A DNA stretch of 64,000 nt from Spirosoma taeanense. GTDB taxonomy: Bacteria; Bacteroidota; Bacteroidia; Cytophagales; Spirosomataceae. The position numbers and the translations under genes are program-made. The stretch spans positions 2,790,001 through 2,854,000 of the forward strand of contig NZ_CP053435.1 of the NCBI RefSeq assembly GCF_013127955.1, in the 5' to 3' direction. The stretch's first letter is position 1; the number at the start of each line of letters is the position of its first letter. This document shows, piece after piece, positions 50,193 to 60,837 of the stretch. Below the pieces are notes generated by a model that ran no database searches, was not told the origin of the DNA, and worked only from the letters and a program-made list of their open reading frames with translations.

Positions 50193-51701
50193 ATGAAGAA
50201 AATTGATAAATTAGTACTCGGCTCGTTCTGGGGGCCGTTTTTTCTGACCCTCGGCGTCGTCATCTTCATCTTTCTGATGCGGCTGCTGATGTTTTACATC
50301 GACGAGTTTGTTTCCAAAGACCTCGATTTAGCCACCTTCGGCCGCCTGCTCTTTTATTTTGCCCTGCTGACCATTCCGACGGCGCTGCCCCTGGCCGTGC
50401 TGCTCTCGTCGTTGATGACGTTCGGGAACCTGGGCGAATTCTTTGAACTGACGGCCCTGAAAAGCGCAGGCATTTCACTCACGCGCGCCATGCGTCCGCT
50501 GCTGGTCGTAGCTCTCGGTATCAGTATATTCTCGTTCTGGTTTAATAATAAGGTAGCACCCTGGGCTAATCTGAAAGGCTATAGTCTGCTCTACGATATC
50601 AAAACCGCCAAGGCTACCCTGAATCTCAAAGAAGGCATTTTTTACAACGACCTGCCGGGCTACAGTATCAAGGTCGATCAGAAAGTCAAAGCAGGTAAGG
50701 AGAGCACGACCGGCGACCTGCTGAAGGGGCTGGTAATCTATAAGCACCCCACGAGCGGTATGGAAACCGGCAACCGGGAGATTATCCTGGCCGACTCGGG
50801 ACGGATGTATACCGATAAAGACCTGACTTATCTGGTCTTTGAACTCTTCAACGGTAACGATTATCAGGAGTATTCCGACAACAATACGGTGAGTTATGCC
50901 AGTACGGGCACACCGGGTAAAGGGGCGCAGTTCGTCAGGAACGGCTTTAAGGATTACCGGCTGGTCATCAGTCTCGAATCGTTCGGGATTAAACGAACCG
51001 ACGAGAACCAGTTTGAGTACCACGAGTACATGAAGAACCTCAGCGAACTCTCCACGCTGACCGATTCGTTGCGTAAGGACCTGAAAAATACCAGCCAGAG
51101 CGTCGCGACTACCTCCCGCCAGTATTACAATTATCAGTTTAAGACGGTCGCTCTACCCCCTGATCAGAAAAAAGTAGTCGCTGGCAAGTGGGTCGATTCG
51201 CTGGTGCGCCGGAAGAAGATCACCCAGCAGGAACTGGCGCAGACCGCGCTTAGCCAGGCCCAGAATATCCTGTCCTATGCGTCTTCGAACGTAACCTACC
51301 TGACCGAGAAAGAAAAGAACGTCTGGAAGTACCAGCTGGAAAGCCACCACAAGTTCACCCAGTCGATATCCGTATTCGTTATGTTCCTGATCGGTGCTTC
51401 GATGGGGGCCATCATCAAGAAAGGCGGCTTTGGGCTGCCCGTGCTGGTCTCGATCGTATTCTTTATCTTTCTATACGTGCTGACGCTCACGGGCGATAAA
51501 TACGCAAAAGATGGCCTGTTGTGGGTACCGCTGGGTGCCTGGATGGCTAACCTCGTCCTGTTTCCCATCGGGTTGTATCTGATGCAGCGCGCCCGGCACG
51601 ACTCGCGGTTGTTCGATAAGGATATATACGTGATTGCCTGGGAACGGCTGAAACGAAAGTGGAATGAACGCCGGAACCAATCGACCGTTGTAGGTGGTTA
51701 A
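50193..51701 (+). CDS. LptF/LptG-family lipopolysaccharide export permease
   Basis: 502 residues. The N-terminus LDKLVLGSFWGPFFLTLGVVIFIFLMRLLMFYIDEF and the first membrane block LLFYFALLTIPTALPLAVLLSSLMTFGNLGEFFELTALKSAG are typical of YjgP/YjgQ (LptF/G). A periplasmic domain (~130-390, GKESTTGDLLKGLVIYKH) and a C-terminal helix set (SVFVMFLIGASMGAIIKKGGFGLPVLVSIVFFIFLYVL) follow. These subunits work with LptB ATPase to pull LPS from the inner membrane. Sequence alone does not say whether it is LptF or LptG. Confidence 0.92.
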   Translation: MKKIDKLVLGSFWGPFFLTLGVVIFIFLMRLLMFYIDEFVSKDLDLATFGRLLFYFALLTIPTALPLAVLLSSLMTFGNLGEFFELTALKSAGISLTRAMRPLLVVALGISIFSFWFNNKVAPWANLKGYSLLYDIKTAKATLNLKEGIFYNDLPGYSIKVDQKVKAGKESTTGDLLKGLVIYKHPTSGMETGNREIILADSGRMYTDKDLTYLVFELFNGNDYQEYSDNNTVSYASTGTPGKGAQFVRNGFKDYRLVISLESFGIKRTDENQFEYHEYMKNLSELSTLTDSLRKDLKNTSQSVATTSRQYYNYQFKTVALPPDQKKVVAGKWVDSLVRRKKITQQELAQTALSQAQNILSYASSNVTYLTEKEKNVWKYQLESHHKFTQSISVFVMFLIGASMGAIIKKGGFGLPVLVSIVFFIFLYVLTLTGDKYAKDGLLWVPLGAWMANLVLFPIGLYLMQRARHDSRLFDKDIYVIAWERLKRKWNERRNQSTVVGG

Positions 51702-51753
51702 TCTGTTCGGATAAAAACTGCTCCCTGGCGACTAATTGCCGCCGGTTTTTCAC

Positions 51754-51761
51754 TACCTTTG
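51754..51761 (+). promoter_or_regulatory. -7 promoter box of rpsO
   Basis: TACCTTTG, a perfect TANNTTTG match, 40 bases upstream of the rpsO ATG. A TTG lies at 51736-51738, at a shorter than usual distance of 15 bases. Confidence 0.6.
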
Positions 51762-51800
51762 CACCCAAATTCATTAGTTTCATTTATTAGCTGTCTGAAG

Positions 51801-52076
51801 ATGTATTTAACGACCGAAAAAAAGCAGGAGATTTTCTCTACCTCGGGTTACGCCAAAAGTGCTACGGACACCGGGTCGGCCGAATCCCAGATCGCGCTGT
51901 TTACGTACCGGATCAGTCATTTGACCGAGCACCTGAAAGTTCACAAGCACGATTACGGCACCCAACTGGGTCTTTTAAAATTAGTTGGTAAGCGTCGGCG
52001 TCTGCTGAACTACCTCCAGAAGAAAGACATTATGCGGTACCGGGCTATTCTGGCCGCATTAGGACTCCGTAAATAA
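51801..52076 (+). CDS. rpsO: 30S ribosomal protein S15
   Basis: 91 residues from the ATG at 51801. The S15 signatures are complete: [70 protein letters not shown] and the end [13 protein letters not shown]15 binds 16S rRNA at the platform and helps subunit assembly. It is followed by an intrinsic hairpin and by pnp, the classical rpsO-pnp gene order. Confidence 0.97.
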   Translation: MYLTTEKKQEIFSTSGYAKSATDTGSAESQIALFTYRISHLTEHLKVHKHDYGTQLGLLKLVGKRRRLLNYLQKKDIMRYRAILAALGLRK

Positions 52077-52093
52077 CTGGCGTTCACAAAAAA

Positions 52094-52127
52094 GGGAATC
52101 TGCTCATAGTAGATTCCCTCATTTTTG
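52094..52127 (+). terminator. Hairpin between rpsO and pnp
   Basis: GGGAATCT (52094-52101) and AGATTCCC (52111-52118) form an 8-bp stem with a 9-base loop, followed by CATTTTTG. In the rpsO-pnp order it may be a partial terminator or a processing point. Confidence 0.7.
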
Positions 52128-52232
52128 TAGTTTCCTTACTGAAGCGGTGATTGCTGCGGTGAAAGCGGTTTAAGGAAGGTTGTTTTAGTTGATGTATTAA
52201 AGCTGTAAGAGGGCGTATTCAAAATCTGTTGT

Positions 52233-54359
52233 ATGTTTCAAATCACCACGCAATCTGTTGCGCTGCCCGACGGGCGGGAAATTACCATCGAAACCGGCAA
52301 ACTGGCCCGACAGGCCGACGGAGCGGTGGTTGTACGGTTGGGCGACACCATGCTGCTGGCCACCGTTGTATCCAGTAAAGAAGCTAAAGAAGGAGTTGAT
52401 TTCCTTCCCTTATCAGTTGACTATCAGGAAAAATTTGCCTCCTCCGGCCGAATTCCCGGTAGCTTTCAACGGCGTGAAGGTCGCCTGGGCGATCACGAAA
52501 TCCTGATCAGCCGCCTGGTAGACCGCGCGCTGCGGCCAATTTTCCCCGAGAATTACCATGCCGACACGCAGGTAATGATTACCCTGATTTCGGCCGATCC
52601 GGAAGTTCAGCCCGATGCCTTAGCTGCGCTGGCCGCTTCGTCGGCGCTGGCGGTGTCGGATATTCCCTTCAACGGGCCCATTTCGGAGGTGCGCGTTGCC
52701 AAGATTGACGGCGAGTACCGGATCAACCCTAAAACGTCGGATATTGAGCGGGCAACGCTCGATCTGATCGTGGCGGCTACCGAGAAAGATATCTGCATGG
52801 TGGAAGGCGAAATGAGCGAGTGCTCGGAAGCCGAAGTGGTTGAGGCCCTGAAAGCCGCCCACGAAGCCATCAAAACCCAGTGCCGGGCGCAGAAAGAACT
52901 GGAAGCTAACGTTGGCAAGACCGAAAAACGGGAGTATAACCACGAAACGCACGACGAAGAGTTACGGGCGGCCGTTCGGGCGTACTGCTATGATAAAATT
53001 TACGAGGTTGCTCGTCGCCAGAACCCCAGCAAAAAGGGGCGCAGTGAAGGCTTCCGCGAAGTGCGTGATGAGTTCCTGGCTACCTTCCCCGAAGGCAGTG
53101 AAGTGAACGTGGCACTGGTGAAAACCTATTTCGGTGATCTGGTCTGGGAAGCGTCGCGTCGGCTGGTACTCGATGAGCGCGTTCGGCTGGATGGACGTAA
53201 ACTGGATGAAATCCGGCCTATTTCGGCGGAAGCCGGTTATCTGCCCGGTCCGCACGGTTCGGCTCTGTTCACCCGGGGAGAAACCCAGTCGCTGACGACC
53301 GTAACGCTCGGTACTAAAATGGACGAGCAGATCGTGGATCAGGCGATGTACCAGGGCTACAGTAAATTCCTGCTCCATTATAACTTTCCCGGTTTTTCGA
53401 CGGGCGAAGTAAAGCCTAACCGGGGTGCCGGTCGGCGGGAAATTGGACACGGTAACCTGGCCCACCGTTCGCTCAAGAAAGTGATGCCGCCCGAATCCGA
53501 AAATCCGTATACGATCCGGATTGTGTCGGATATTCTGGAGTCGAACGGTTCGTCGTCGATGGCAACGGTCTGCGCCGGTACAATGGCGCTGATGGACGCC
53601 GGGATCAAGATTAAGGCACCCGTCGCCGGTATTGCCATGGGTCTGATTTCGGATGGGGAAAAATACGCCGTCCTGTCGGACATCCTCGGTGACGAAGATC
53701 ACCTTGGTGATATGGATTTTAAAGTGACCGGTACCGAAAGAGGCATTGTAGCCTGCCAGATGGACCTGAAAGTAGATGGTCTGTCGTATGAAGTGCTGGC
53801 GCAGGCGCTGGAACAGGCCCGGGCGGGTCGTCTGCACATCCTCGGCGAAATGCGCAAAGGCATCGCGGAGGTTCGTTCGGATATGAAACCCCATGCGCCC
53901 CGCGCTATTGTCATCAAGATCGACACCAACCAGATCGGGGCCGTTATCGGACCGGGTGGTAAAGTCGTTCAGGATATCCAGAAGGATTCGGGTGCTGTGG
54001 TTAACATTGACGAACACGACAATGCCGGTTGGGTAAGCATTTTCGCGACCAATAAGGAAAGCATGGACAAAGCCGTTTCGCGCGTAAAAGGCATCGTTGC
54101 CGTTCCCGAAGTTGGCGAGGTTTATGTGGGTAAAGTAAAGACTATCCAGCCCTTCGGCGCGTTCGTTGAATTCATGCCCGGCAAGGATGGATTATTGCAC
54201 ATTTCCGAGATTAAGTGGGAGCGTCTGGAAACGATGGACGGGGTCTTGCAGGTAGGTGAAGAGGTGACCGTAAAGTTGATTGACGTGGATAAAAAGACTG
54301 GAAAATACCGTCTGTCCCGCAAGGTGCTGTTGCCCAAGCCAGAGAACAAAAATGCGTAA
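52233..54359 (+). CDS. pnp: Polyribonucleotide nucleotidyltransferase (PNPase)
   Basis: 708 residues with two RNase PH-like domains ([35 protein letters not shown]; then [33 protein letters not shown]) separated by a helical domain. The catalytic region has [21 protein letters not shown] and [22 protein letters not shown] domain ([27 protein letters not shown]) and an S1 domain ([34 protein letters not shown]) complete it. It degrades RNA phosphorolytically 3' to 5'. Its end shows no C-terminal extension beyond S1 (PKPENKNA). Confidence 0.97.
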   Translation: MFQITTQSVALPDGREITIETGKLARQADGAVVVRLGDTMLLATVVSSKEAKEGVDFLPLSVDYQEKFASSGRIPGSFQRREGRLGDHEILISRLVDRALRPIFPENYHADTQVMITLISADPEVQPDALAALAASSALAVSDIPFNGPISEVRVAKIDGEYRINPKTSDIERATLDLIVAATEKDICMVEGEMSECSEAEVVEALKAAHEAIKTQCRAQKELEANVGKTEKREYNHETHDEELRAAVRAYCYDKIYEVARRQNPSKKGRSEGFREVRDEFLATFPEGSEVNVALVKTYFGDLVWEASRRLVLDERVRLDGRKLDEIRPISAEAGYLPGPHGSALFTRGETQSLTTVTLGTKMDEQIVDQAMYQGYSKFLLHYNFPGFSTGEVKPNRGAGRREIGHGNLAHRSLKKVMPPESENPYTIRIVSDILESNGSSSMATVCAGTMALMDAGIKIKAPVAGIAMGLISDGEKYAVLSDILGDEDHLGDMDFKVTGTERGIVACQMDLKVDGLSYEVLAQALEQARAGRLHILGEMRKGIAEVRSDMKPHAPRAIVIKIDTNQIGAVIGPGGKVVQDIQKDSGAVVNIDEHDNAGWVSIFATNKESMDKAVSRVKGIVAVPEVGEVYVGKVKTIQPFGAFVEFMPGKDGLLHISEIKWERLETMDGVLQVGEEVTVKLIDVDKKTGKYRLSRKVLLPKPENKNA

Positions 54360-54434
54360 GCGATTGTTACTTTTTCGTGTAATGCAACGTCCAAAGTTAG
54401 CGTTATATAGTAACCCCACCAGGGGCAACGTATC

Positions 54435-55298
54435 ATGAGACAGCTAAAGATTTCAAAACAGATTACCAACCGCGAGAGCCAGTCGTTAGACAAGTACTTG
54501 CAGGAAATTGGTAAAGTAGACCTGCTTACGCCTGACGAGGAAGTAACGCTGGCCCAGAAAATTCGCGAGGGGGATCAACTTTCGCTGGAACGGTTAACCA
54601 AGGCAAACCTGCGCTTTGTGGTGTCGGTTGCCAAGCAATATCAGAATCAGGGCCTTTCTCTGGGCGACCTGATCAATGAAGGAAATCTGGGTTTGATTAA
54701 AGCCGCGCAGCGCTTCGACGAAACGCGTGGGTTCAAGTTTATTTCGTACGCCGTCTGGTGGATTCGCCAGTCGATTCTGCAGGCGCTGGCCGAGCAGTCA
54801 CGGATTGTCCGGCTCCCGCTCAACCGGGTCGGCTCGCTGAACAAAATTTCGAAGACATTCTCCGACCTCGAGCAGAAGTTTGAGCGGGAGCCGTCGCCGG
54901 AAGAACTGGCGGCCGTGCTGGAGATTTCGGCCGCTGAAGTTGTTGACACCCTGAAGATTTCGGGTCGTCACGTATCGATGGATGCGCCGTTCGTGCAGGG
55001 GGAAGAAAACAGCCTGCTCGACGTTCTCGAGAACGATGGTGAAGATAAGCCTGACTCGGGCCTGATCAACGATTCGCTCCGGAAAGAAGTACAGCGCGCC
55101 CTGTCGACGCTGACCCAGCGTGAGGCTGATGTCATCACGCTCTACTTCGGTCTGAACGGTGAGCATGCCATGACGCTCGAAGAAATCGGAGAGAAATTCA
55201 ACCTGACCCGTGAGCGGGTTCGTCAGATCAAAGAGAAAGCAATTCGTCGTCTGCGTCACACCTCCCGGTCAAAGGCTCTGAAAACTTATCTGGGATAA
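54435..55298 (+). CDS. rpoD: Primary sigma factor RpoD/SigA (short Bacteroidota form)
   Basis: 287 residues. [25 protein letters not shown] is the standard opening of the Bacteroidota primary sigma. Region 2 is complete ([60 protein letters not shown]), region 3 ([21 protein letters not shown]) follows, and region 4 ([27 protein letters not shown]) ends it. The acidic region 1.1 of proteobacterial RpoD is absent, as is usual here; this form recognises TTG/TANNTTTG promoters like those seen in this window. A strong terminator follows. Confidence 0.97.
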   Translation: MRQLKISKQITNRESQSLDKYLQEIGKVDLLTPDEEVTLAQKIREGDQLSLERLTKANLRFVVSVAKQYQNQGLSLGDLINEGNLGLIKAAQRFDETRGFKFISYAVWWIRQSILQALAEQSRIVRLPLNRVGSLNKISKTFSDLEQKFEREPSPEELAAVLEISAAEVVDTLKISGRHVSMDAPFVQGEENSLLDVLENDGEDKPDSGLINDSLRKEVQRALSTLTQREADVITLYFGLNGEHAMTLEEIGEKFNLTRERVRQIKEKAIRRLRHTSRSKALKTYLG

Positions 55299-55315
55299 GT
55301 TTTCGAATAATATGC

Positions 55316-55350
55316 AAAAAGGCTCCTACTGCGCAGTAGGAGCCTTTTTT
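55316..55350 (+). terminator. Strong intrinsic terminator after rpoD
   Basis: AAAAAGGCTCCTACTGC (55316-55332) and its exact reverse complement (55333-55349) form a 17-base perfect palindrome that ends in a run of six T residues. Confidence 0.9.
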
Positions 55351-55498
55351 GTTATTGTTTCTTACTAGAATTCAAACCGACTTTTTTTAATAATAACATA
55401 TTTACATTGATTAGTATTAAACAGATTTAATTAGTTGCCAGCTTCCATTCTGTTTAATTTTAAGGCTGTTATAGATGCAAAAGGCTACCTATTTTTGA

Positions 55499-58400
55499 AT
55501 GAGAGTTTTTTCCTGTTTCTTGCTTTACCCGGCTGCGAGGTTGTGGTTATGCATCCTCTGCCTGCTTGGGCATTCGATGGTGGCTGCGCCCGGTACAGCT
55601 TATTCAGGGGTAAACAATACCCATCTGGTGAACGGAGGGGCTGGCGCCCATGATCACCACGCTTTCTTCCTTGACTGCGAAGTTCCCTACAATCCATTAA
55701 CCTACGAGATAACCGCCGGATCGGCCCATTTGTACTGGTATAATATCAGTTACTCAAACGTAACCTGGGATATACAGTATCGGGTTGTTGGAACGCCTAC
55801 CTGGACAACCATCAGCGGCCTGACCAGTTCAAATTTTGTCTTGATGGGACTTGCCAACAACACCACCTATGAATGGCAGGTCCGTACGAACTGTTCGGGG
55901 GAGAGTTCGGCCTTCACCGCTTCCACTAGCTTCACCACCCAATGCCAGACGCCGGGCAGCCCTTTTGCGTCGGATATCAAGGCGGTGTCAGCAAAGCTCA
56001 ACTGGACGGCGGCTGCTCCCAATCAGACCTACGCAATTCAGTATCGGGTCGTGGGAACAAGCAACTGGACTGTCATGACCGAGGTGCTGCGTTCCTCCTT
56101 TACGGTATCTGATCTAGTTAATAATACAACGTATGAATGGCAGGTGAAAACCGTCTGCTCGGCGACGGAAAGCTCGACGTATACGGCCATCAGTCAGTTC
56201 ACTACCCAATGCCGTCAGCCTTCGGGTCTGACGACGGATCTCGTTGCCGCCCACTCGGCCCGGCTCAACTGGAACTCCGATTACAGCGCATCGCCGGAGA
56301 TTCTGTATGACCTGCAATGGCAGGCGGTTGGCGACGCCAACTGGACGACCGTATCTGGCCTGACTTCAGTATCCTATAGCCTGAGCGGCCTGACGAATGG
56401 GCGATCGTATCAGTGGCGAGTGCGGTCGCGCTGCTCGGCCGCCGACAATCCAAACTATACTGCGCCGGTCACGTTCAATACCTTATGCGCCAATACAGCA
56501 TCCCTGCTGAACGTGACGAGCGTGATGCCCTCGGCAGCTTCTTTAAGCTGGTATACCACCGATTTTAGCGCGAAAGAGCCATACGTGCTCCAGTGGCGCT
56601 CAACAGGTGCAACTACTTGGAATTCAGTAAGTCCGGTTACCTCGCCTTACTCCTTGACGGGCCTGTCGAACAATACGACCTACGAGTGGCAGATCGCTAA
56701 CGGGTGTACAGAAAGCATGGTCTCTACGCCAACAGCGTCCGTCACGTTTACCACCCAGTGTTCAGCCCCCAGTGAACCCTCCACCGCAAACATCTCGTCT
56801 ACGCAGGCTCGCTTGAACTGGTTTCCCCCGTATTATTACGGCCCATCAACCAGCTACGAACTACGTTGGCGTGTCGTGGGGACGTCGGTCTGGAACACGG
56901 TTACAAACTTGACGGGGACCACATACCTGTTGAGCAGCCTGACTAACGGTGCCAGCTATGAGTGGCAGATAAAAACCCTGTGCTCTGCCCAGGAAAGCTC
57001 CGAGTATACTGCGCTGACGACGTTCGCAACTCAGTGTACAAGACCAACTTCACCCAGTGTTAATGCGATTACGTCCACATCAGCCCGGCTCAACTGGTCG
57101 GGACCGGGTGAAGGCGTTACGTTTATGATGAACTGGCGGGTGCAGGGCACGACAACCTGGAACGTAGTGAGCGACATCCCAACGACGAGCGTTGATCTGG
57201 ATGGTTTAGTGAATGCAACTACGTATGAGTGGCGCGTCCAGACGGTTTGTCCGGGCGGTGGTAACTCAACATTCAGTAGTTCGACGACCTTCGTTACGCA
57301 GTGTACCAACGCTGCGTATGCCTTTAAAGCCACCGCCATCATACCGACGGGTGCTACGCTCAGTTGGTATGGCCCAACCGAAGGAACGTTGTATGATATC
57401 CGCTGGCGACCCCTGGGAACAACGGTCTGGAATACGGTCAGCAATTACGTACCCACGACCACGAGTCTGAACCTGACGAATCTGACTAATGCCACGACGT
57501 ATGAATGGCAGGTCCGGACGGTCTGCCGGGATGGACAGGGCTCGGTCTATGGGCCGTTACAAACCTTTACTACCCAGTGCCAGATGCCGATGTATCTGAC
57601 GGCCATGGGTGTAACCGGCACATCGGTAAGCCTGAACTGGGCCGCTAACGGGAACCCACCTGATATGCCGTATCAGGTGCAATGGCGGGTGCAGGGAATC
57701 GGCGCTGACTGGAACACGGCGAATCCATCGAACCCGTCCTTTCTTATGTCGGGTCTGACACCGAATACAACCTACGAGTGGCGGGTGCGAACGCAGTGTT
57801 CATCAACCACTAATTCATCCTTCGCGGATGTCGTGACGTTCAGCACGACCGATGCCCCAGCCGGAGCGTGTACCGTGCCGGTCTCGCTGACCGCGAATAA
57901 TCTTCTGCCCACCGGAGCGCGGCTGTCGTGGATTGGGTCGGCAACAGGTTACGAAATACGGTATCGGCTAATCAATACGGATAGCTGGACCGTCGTTCCC
58001 GACCTGACGAGTTCGGGCTATGAGATCACCGGTCTGCTGGCCAATACCACGTATGAGTGGCAGGTGAAGGCCGCCTGTTCAGATTACTCGGCCTCCGCCT
58101 ATTTTCAAACGCAGTGCGCGCTGCCTACCGCAACCTCAACGACAAACATCACTGCCAGCGGTGCCCGGTTCAACTGGTCGGGAGGCAATGGCGGAGGTCT
58201 CTACGAAATTCAGTATCGGGTTGTCAATACGCCTGACTGGACTACGGTAGGGAATTTATCAACGACCTATTATGAGGTTGCGGGGCTCAGTAACACGACC
58301 AGTTATGAATGGCGGGTCCGGCGCGTCTGCTCCGCTACCGACCGACCGGCCTTCACCCCATCCATTACGTTCATGACCAGCTGCCGTGCGCCCACGAACC

Positions 58401-60751
58401 CGTACGTGTCTGAAACGGGATCGACATCGGCTGAGCTGGACTGGTCGGGCACCGGCGATTCGTTCGAAGTGCGCTGGCGGCCCACGGGTAGCAGCACCTG
58501 GACGACCGATGTAAACATGGCCGCAACGGAACACTCCCTAACGAGCCTGACGCCCGACACGCAGTATGAATGGCAGGTCCGCCAACGCTGCGGGGCAAAC
58601 AGCGTGTCTGCCTATACCGGGGTGGAATTTTTCCGGACCCGCTGTTCGCTTCCAGTCAGTCCGGTTGCCACCGAGCTGACCGCCAGCACTGTTCGATTAA
58701 GCTGGGCCGGCGCGGGCGATACCTACGACATTCAGTGGCGGCTGTTGGGGACAACCGCCTGGACTGCAACGGGAAGTTTCGCCGGAAAGCAGTACGTGCT
58801 AACGGGTTTGACCGACAATAGCGTTTACGAATGGCAGGTTCGGTCGGTTTGTACGCCAACCAGCAGTTCTGCCTTTACGACCCCCAGCACGTTTCAGACG
58901 GGGTGCCGGCAGCCCTATAACCTGGTCGTGGCTCTACAAACGTCAAACTCCGCTCAGCTTTCCTGGAGCGGGGGTGGAGCGGATATAACCTATGAGATCC
59001 AGTGGCGGGTTACCAATACGCCCGGCTGGACAACGATCAGTAACCTAATCCAACCAGCCTACCGGCTCAGTGGTCTGCCAGCGAAAACAACCGTTGAATG
59101 GCAGGTCCGCACGGTTTGTTCGGCGACCAGCAACACAGCCTTCGTGGGTGGGCCAACTTTCCAGACGCAGTGCGCTCTGCCTGCATATCAACGCACCGAT
59201 TTCGTGTCGCCTAAATCAGCTCAGCTTAGCTGGGGACCAGTAGCCGACGGCAACTTCGAGCTGCAGTGGCGGGTAGCAGGTGGCATGAACTGGAATTCGG
59301 TAAAAACAACCCGTACTCTTTACAGTCTGACCGGCCTGACTATCGGCACAACCTATGAATGGCGGGTGCGAACGCTTTGCTCACCGACCGATAGCTCCGC
59401 ATTTATAGGCCCTGTAAGTTTTACCACCCAGTGCAGTTCCCCCAGTGCGCTGACGACCAGCAACGTTGGGCCCGGCTCGGCGGTGCTGAACTGGACCGGG
59501 CCAACATCCGGCGAAGTGCCTGACTCAACGATTACGTATGAAGTAAACTGGCGCGCCCAGGGTAATCCGGCCTGGACAGTCGTGCGGGGGCTGACCACAA
59601 CAACCTACGCGCTAACGGGCTTGACATCCGGCACGGTTTACGAATGGACAGTCCGCACAAGCTGTTTGGCGGGGGATAACTCCTTGTTTGCTCCATCGGT
59701 TACGTTCAGTGCGCAATGTCTGGCGTCGGTGGCGTCGGTGCAGGTTAGTAGTGTATCAGCAGGTTCTGCTTCTCTGACCTGGGGTTCTGGTGCACCGGGG
59801 ACTTATACTCCCAACTACGACCTGCGCTGGCGGGTTCAGGGGAGCGCCACCTGGACTACCGTGTCGAGCCTGACCAGTACGGCCTACTCGTTGACCGGTC
59901 TGGCGAACAATACTCGTTATGAAGCGCAGGTACAGGGCATTTGCTCAGATGGGCAACGAACGGACTTTTCGCGTGTGGTTACGTTCCGAACGGCGTGTGT
60001 CTTGCCGGCAGAGCTGAGCACGACGGCTATCGGTTCATCGTCGGCCCGGGTAAACTGGTCGACACCAGTCAGTGCAACTTATGTGTTTGATCTTCGGTGG
60101 CGTCCGGTGGGTAGTGCCGACTGGACGACGGCTGGCCTCGTTACATCGGGGTACGCACTGACTGGCCTGACAAATAATACCCTGTATGAATGGCAGATAC
60201 GAACAGGCTGTAACCCGACGAATATAACGGTATATTCGGCTCCGCAGATATTCCGCACCCGTTGTACAGCACCAGCGGGAACGTTTACGTCGAGTATAAC
60301 CGGGAATTCCGCTCAGCTTAACTGGACAAATTTCGACGGTGCATCCATGTATGAAGTACGCTGGCGAGCGGTAGGAACGAGCACCTGGAGTGTAAGCGGA
60401 TCGTTGACTTCCTCGCCTTATACACTGACGGGCTTATCCGTGAATAGCTGGTACGAGTGGCAGGTACGGACAATCTGTTCAGATGGACAACCGGCCGATT
60501 TTAGTCCGCTGCTGCGCTTCCTGACGACAGATACAGTAGTCTGCACCAGTATGTTTACCCTGAAAAACGGGGATTGGAACGACGTAACGGTCTGGTCATG
60601 TGGTCGTTTACCCAACAGCTCAGACCCGATTCGGGTGAAGCATACGGTATCGTTACCAGCCGGATACGTCGGTAATGTGCAACAAGTAAGCCTAGATGTT
60701 GGGGGCCGGGTGAATTTCGGCTTGAACGCCCGGCTGCGCATGAACCCCTGA
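55499..60751 (+). CDS. Giant secreted protein with 18 fibronectin type III-like repeats
   Basis: 1750 residues with a signal peptide (LWLCILCLLGHSMVAAPG). From ~residue 60 to 1680 there are 18 repeats of about 85-90 residues. Each has an N-terminal ARLNWSG-type strand, a YEIQWRVVGTSxWTTV strand and a TTYEWQVRTVCS strand, and closes with FTTQC. Two Cys about 17 residues apart occur in nearly all repeats, suggesting a disulphide in each module. The C-terminal ~75 residues (VCTSMFTLKNGDWNDVTVWSCGRLP) form a separate small Cys-containing domain. The protein should be an extended surface or secreted fibre, probably an adhesin or matrix component (inference). No classical T9SS domain is evident. 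Confidence 0.9.
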   Translation: MRVFSCFLLYPAARLWLCILCLLGHSMVAAPGTAYSGVNNTHLVNGGAGAHDHHAFFLDCEVPYNPLTYEITAGSAHLYWYNISYSNVTWDIQYRVVGTPTWTTISGLTSSNFVLMGLANNTTYEWQVRTNCSGESSAFTASTSFTTQCQTPGSPFASDIKAVSAKLNWTAAAPNQTYAIQYRVVGTSNWTVMTEVLRSSFTVSDLVNNTTYEWQVKTVCSATESSTYTAISQFTTQCRQPSGLTTDLVAAHSARLNWNSDYSASPEILYDLQWQAVGDANWTTVSGLTSVSYSLSGLTNGRSYQWRVRSRCSAADNPNYTAPVTFNTLCANTASLLNVTSVMPSAASLSWYTTDFSAKEPYVLQWRSTGATTWNSVSPVTSPYSLTGLSNNTTYEWQIANGCTESMVSTPTASVTFTTQCSAPSEPSTANISSTQARLNWFPPYYYGPSTSYELRWRVVGTSVWNTVTNLTGTTYLLSSLTNGASYEWQIKTLCSAQESSEYTALTTFATQCTRPTSPSVNAITSTSARLNWSGPGEGVTFMMNWRVQGTTTWNVVSDIPTTSVDLDGLVNATTYEWRVQTVCPGGGNSTFSSSTTFVTQCTNAAYAFKATAIIPTGATLSWYGPTEGTLYDIRWRPLGTTVWNTVSNYVPTTTSLNLTNLTNATTYEWQVRTVCRDGQGSVYGPLQTFTTQCQMPMYLTAMGVTGTSVSLNWAANGNPPDMPYQVQWRVQGIGADWNTANPSNPSFLMSGLTPNTTYEWRVRTQCSSTTNSSFADVVTFSTTDAPAGACTVPVSLTANNLLPTGARLSWIGSATGYEIRYRLINTDSWTVVPDLTSSGYEITGLLANTTYEWQVKAACSDYSASAYFQTQCALPTATSTTNITASGARFNWSGGNGGGLYEIQYRVVNTPDWTTVGNLSTTYYEVAGLSNTTSYEWRVRRVCSATDRPAFTPSITFMTSCRAPTNPYVSETGSTSAELDWSGTGDSFEVRWRPTGSSTWTTDVNMAATEHSLTSLTPDTQYEWQVRQRCGANSVSAYTGVEFFRTRCSLPVSPVATELTASTVRLSWAGAGDTYDIQWRLLGTTAWTATGSFAGKQYVLTGLTDNSVYEWQVRSVCTPTSSSAFTTPSTFQTGCRQPYNLVVALQTSNSAQLSWSGGGADITYEIQWRVTNTPGWTTISNLIQPAYRLSGLPAKTTVEWQVRTVCSATSNTAFVGGPTFQTQCALPAYQRTDFVSPKSAQLSWGPVADGNFELQWRVAGGMNWNSVKTTRTLYSLTGLTIGTTYEWRVRTLCSPTDSSAFIGPVSFTTQCSSPSALTTSNVGPGSAVLNWTGPTSGEVPDSTITYEVNWRAQGNPAWTVVRGLTTTTYALTGLTSGTVYEWTVRTSCLAGDNSLFAPSVTFSAQCLASVASVQVSSVSAGSASLTWGSGAPGTYTPNYDLRWRVQGSATWTTVSSLTSTAYSLTGLANNTRYEAQVQGICSDGQRTDFSRVVTFRTACVLPAELSTTAIGSSSARVNWSTPVSATYVFDLRWRPVGSADWTTAGLVTSGYALTGLTNNTLYEWQIRTGCNPTNITVYSAPQIFRTRCTAPAGTFTSSITGNSAQLNWTNFDGASMYEVRWRAVGTSTWSVSGSLTSSPYTLTGLSVNSWYEWQVRTICSDGQPADFSPLLRFLTTDTVVCTSMFTLKNGDWNDVTVWSCGRLPNSSDPIRVKHTVSLPAGYVGNVQQVSLDVGGRVNFGLNARLRMNP

Positions 60752-60784
60752 CGTATGAGGCTGAATCAACTGATGCTTTAAAAG

Positions 60785-60824
60785 AACGAGGCCCGCTGGT
60801 TGCGCAATCAGCGGGCCTCGTTCG
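60785..60824. terminator. Hairpin between the FN3 gene and the TIM-barrel gene
   Basis: GAACGAGGCCCGCTG (60785-60799) and CAGCGGGCCTCGTTC (60810-60824) pair perfectly over 15 bases with a 10-base loop, between two convergent genes. No T-run follows, but the GC-rich stem is very stable. Confidence 0.72.
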
Positions 60825-60837
60825 TCAGGAAATTGCT

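Noticed and set aside
55490..55497. TATTTTTG as the promoter of the FN3-repeat gene
   Set aside because: It matches the -7 consensus but ends one base before the ATG, so transcription would start inside the coding sequence.
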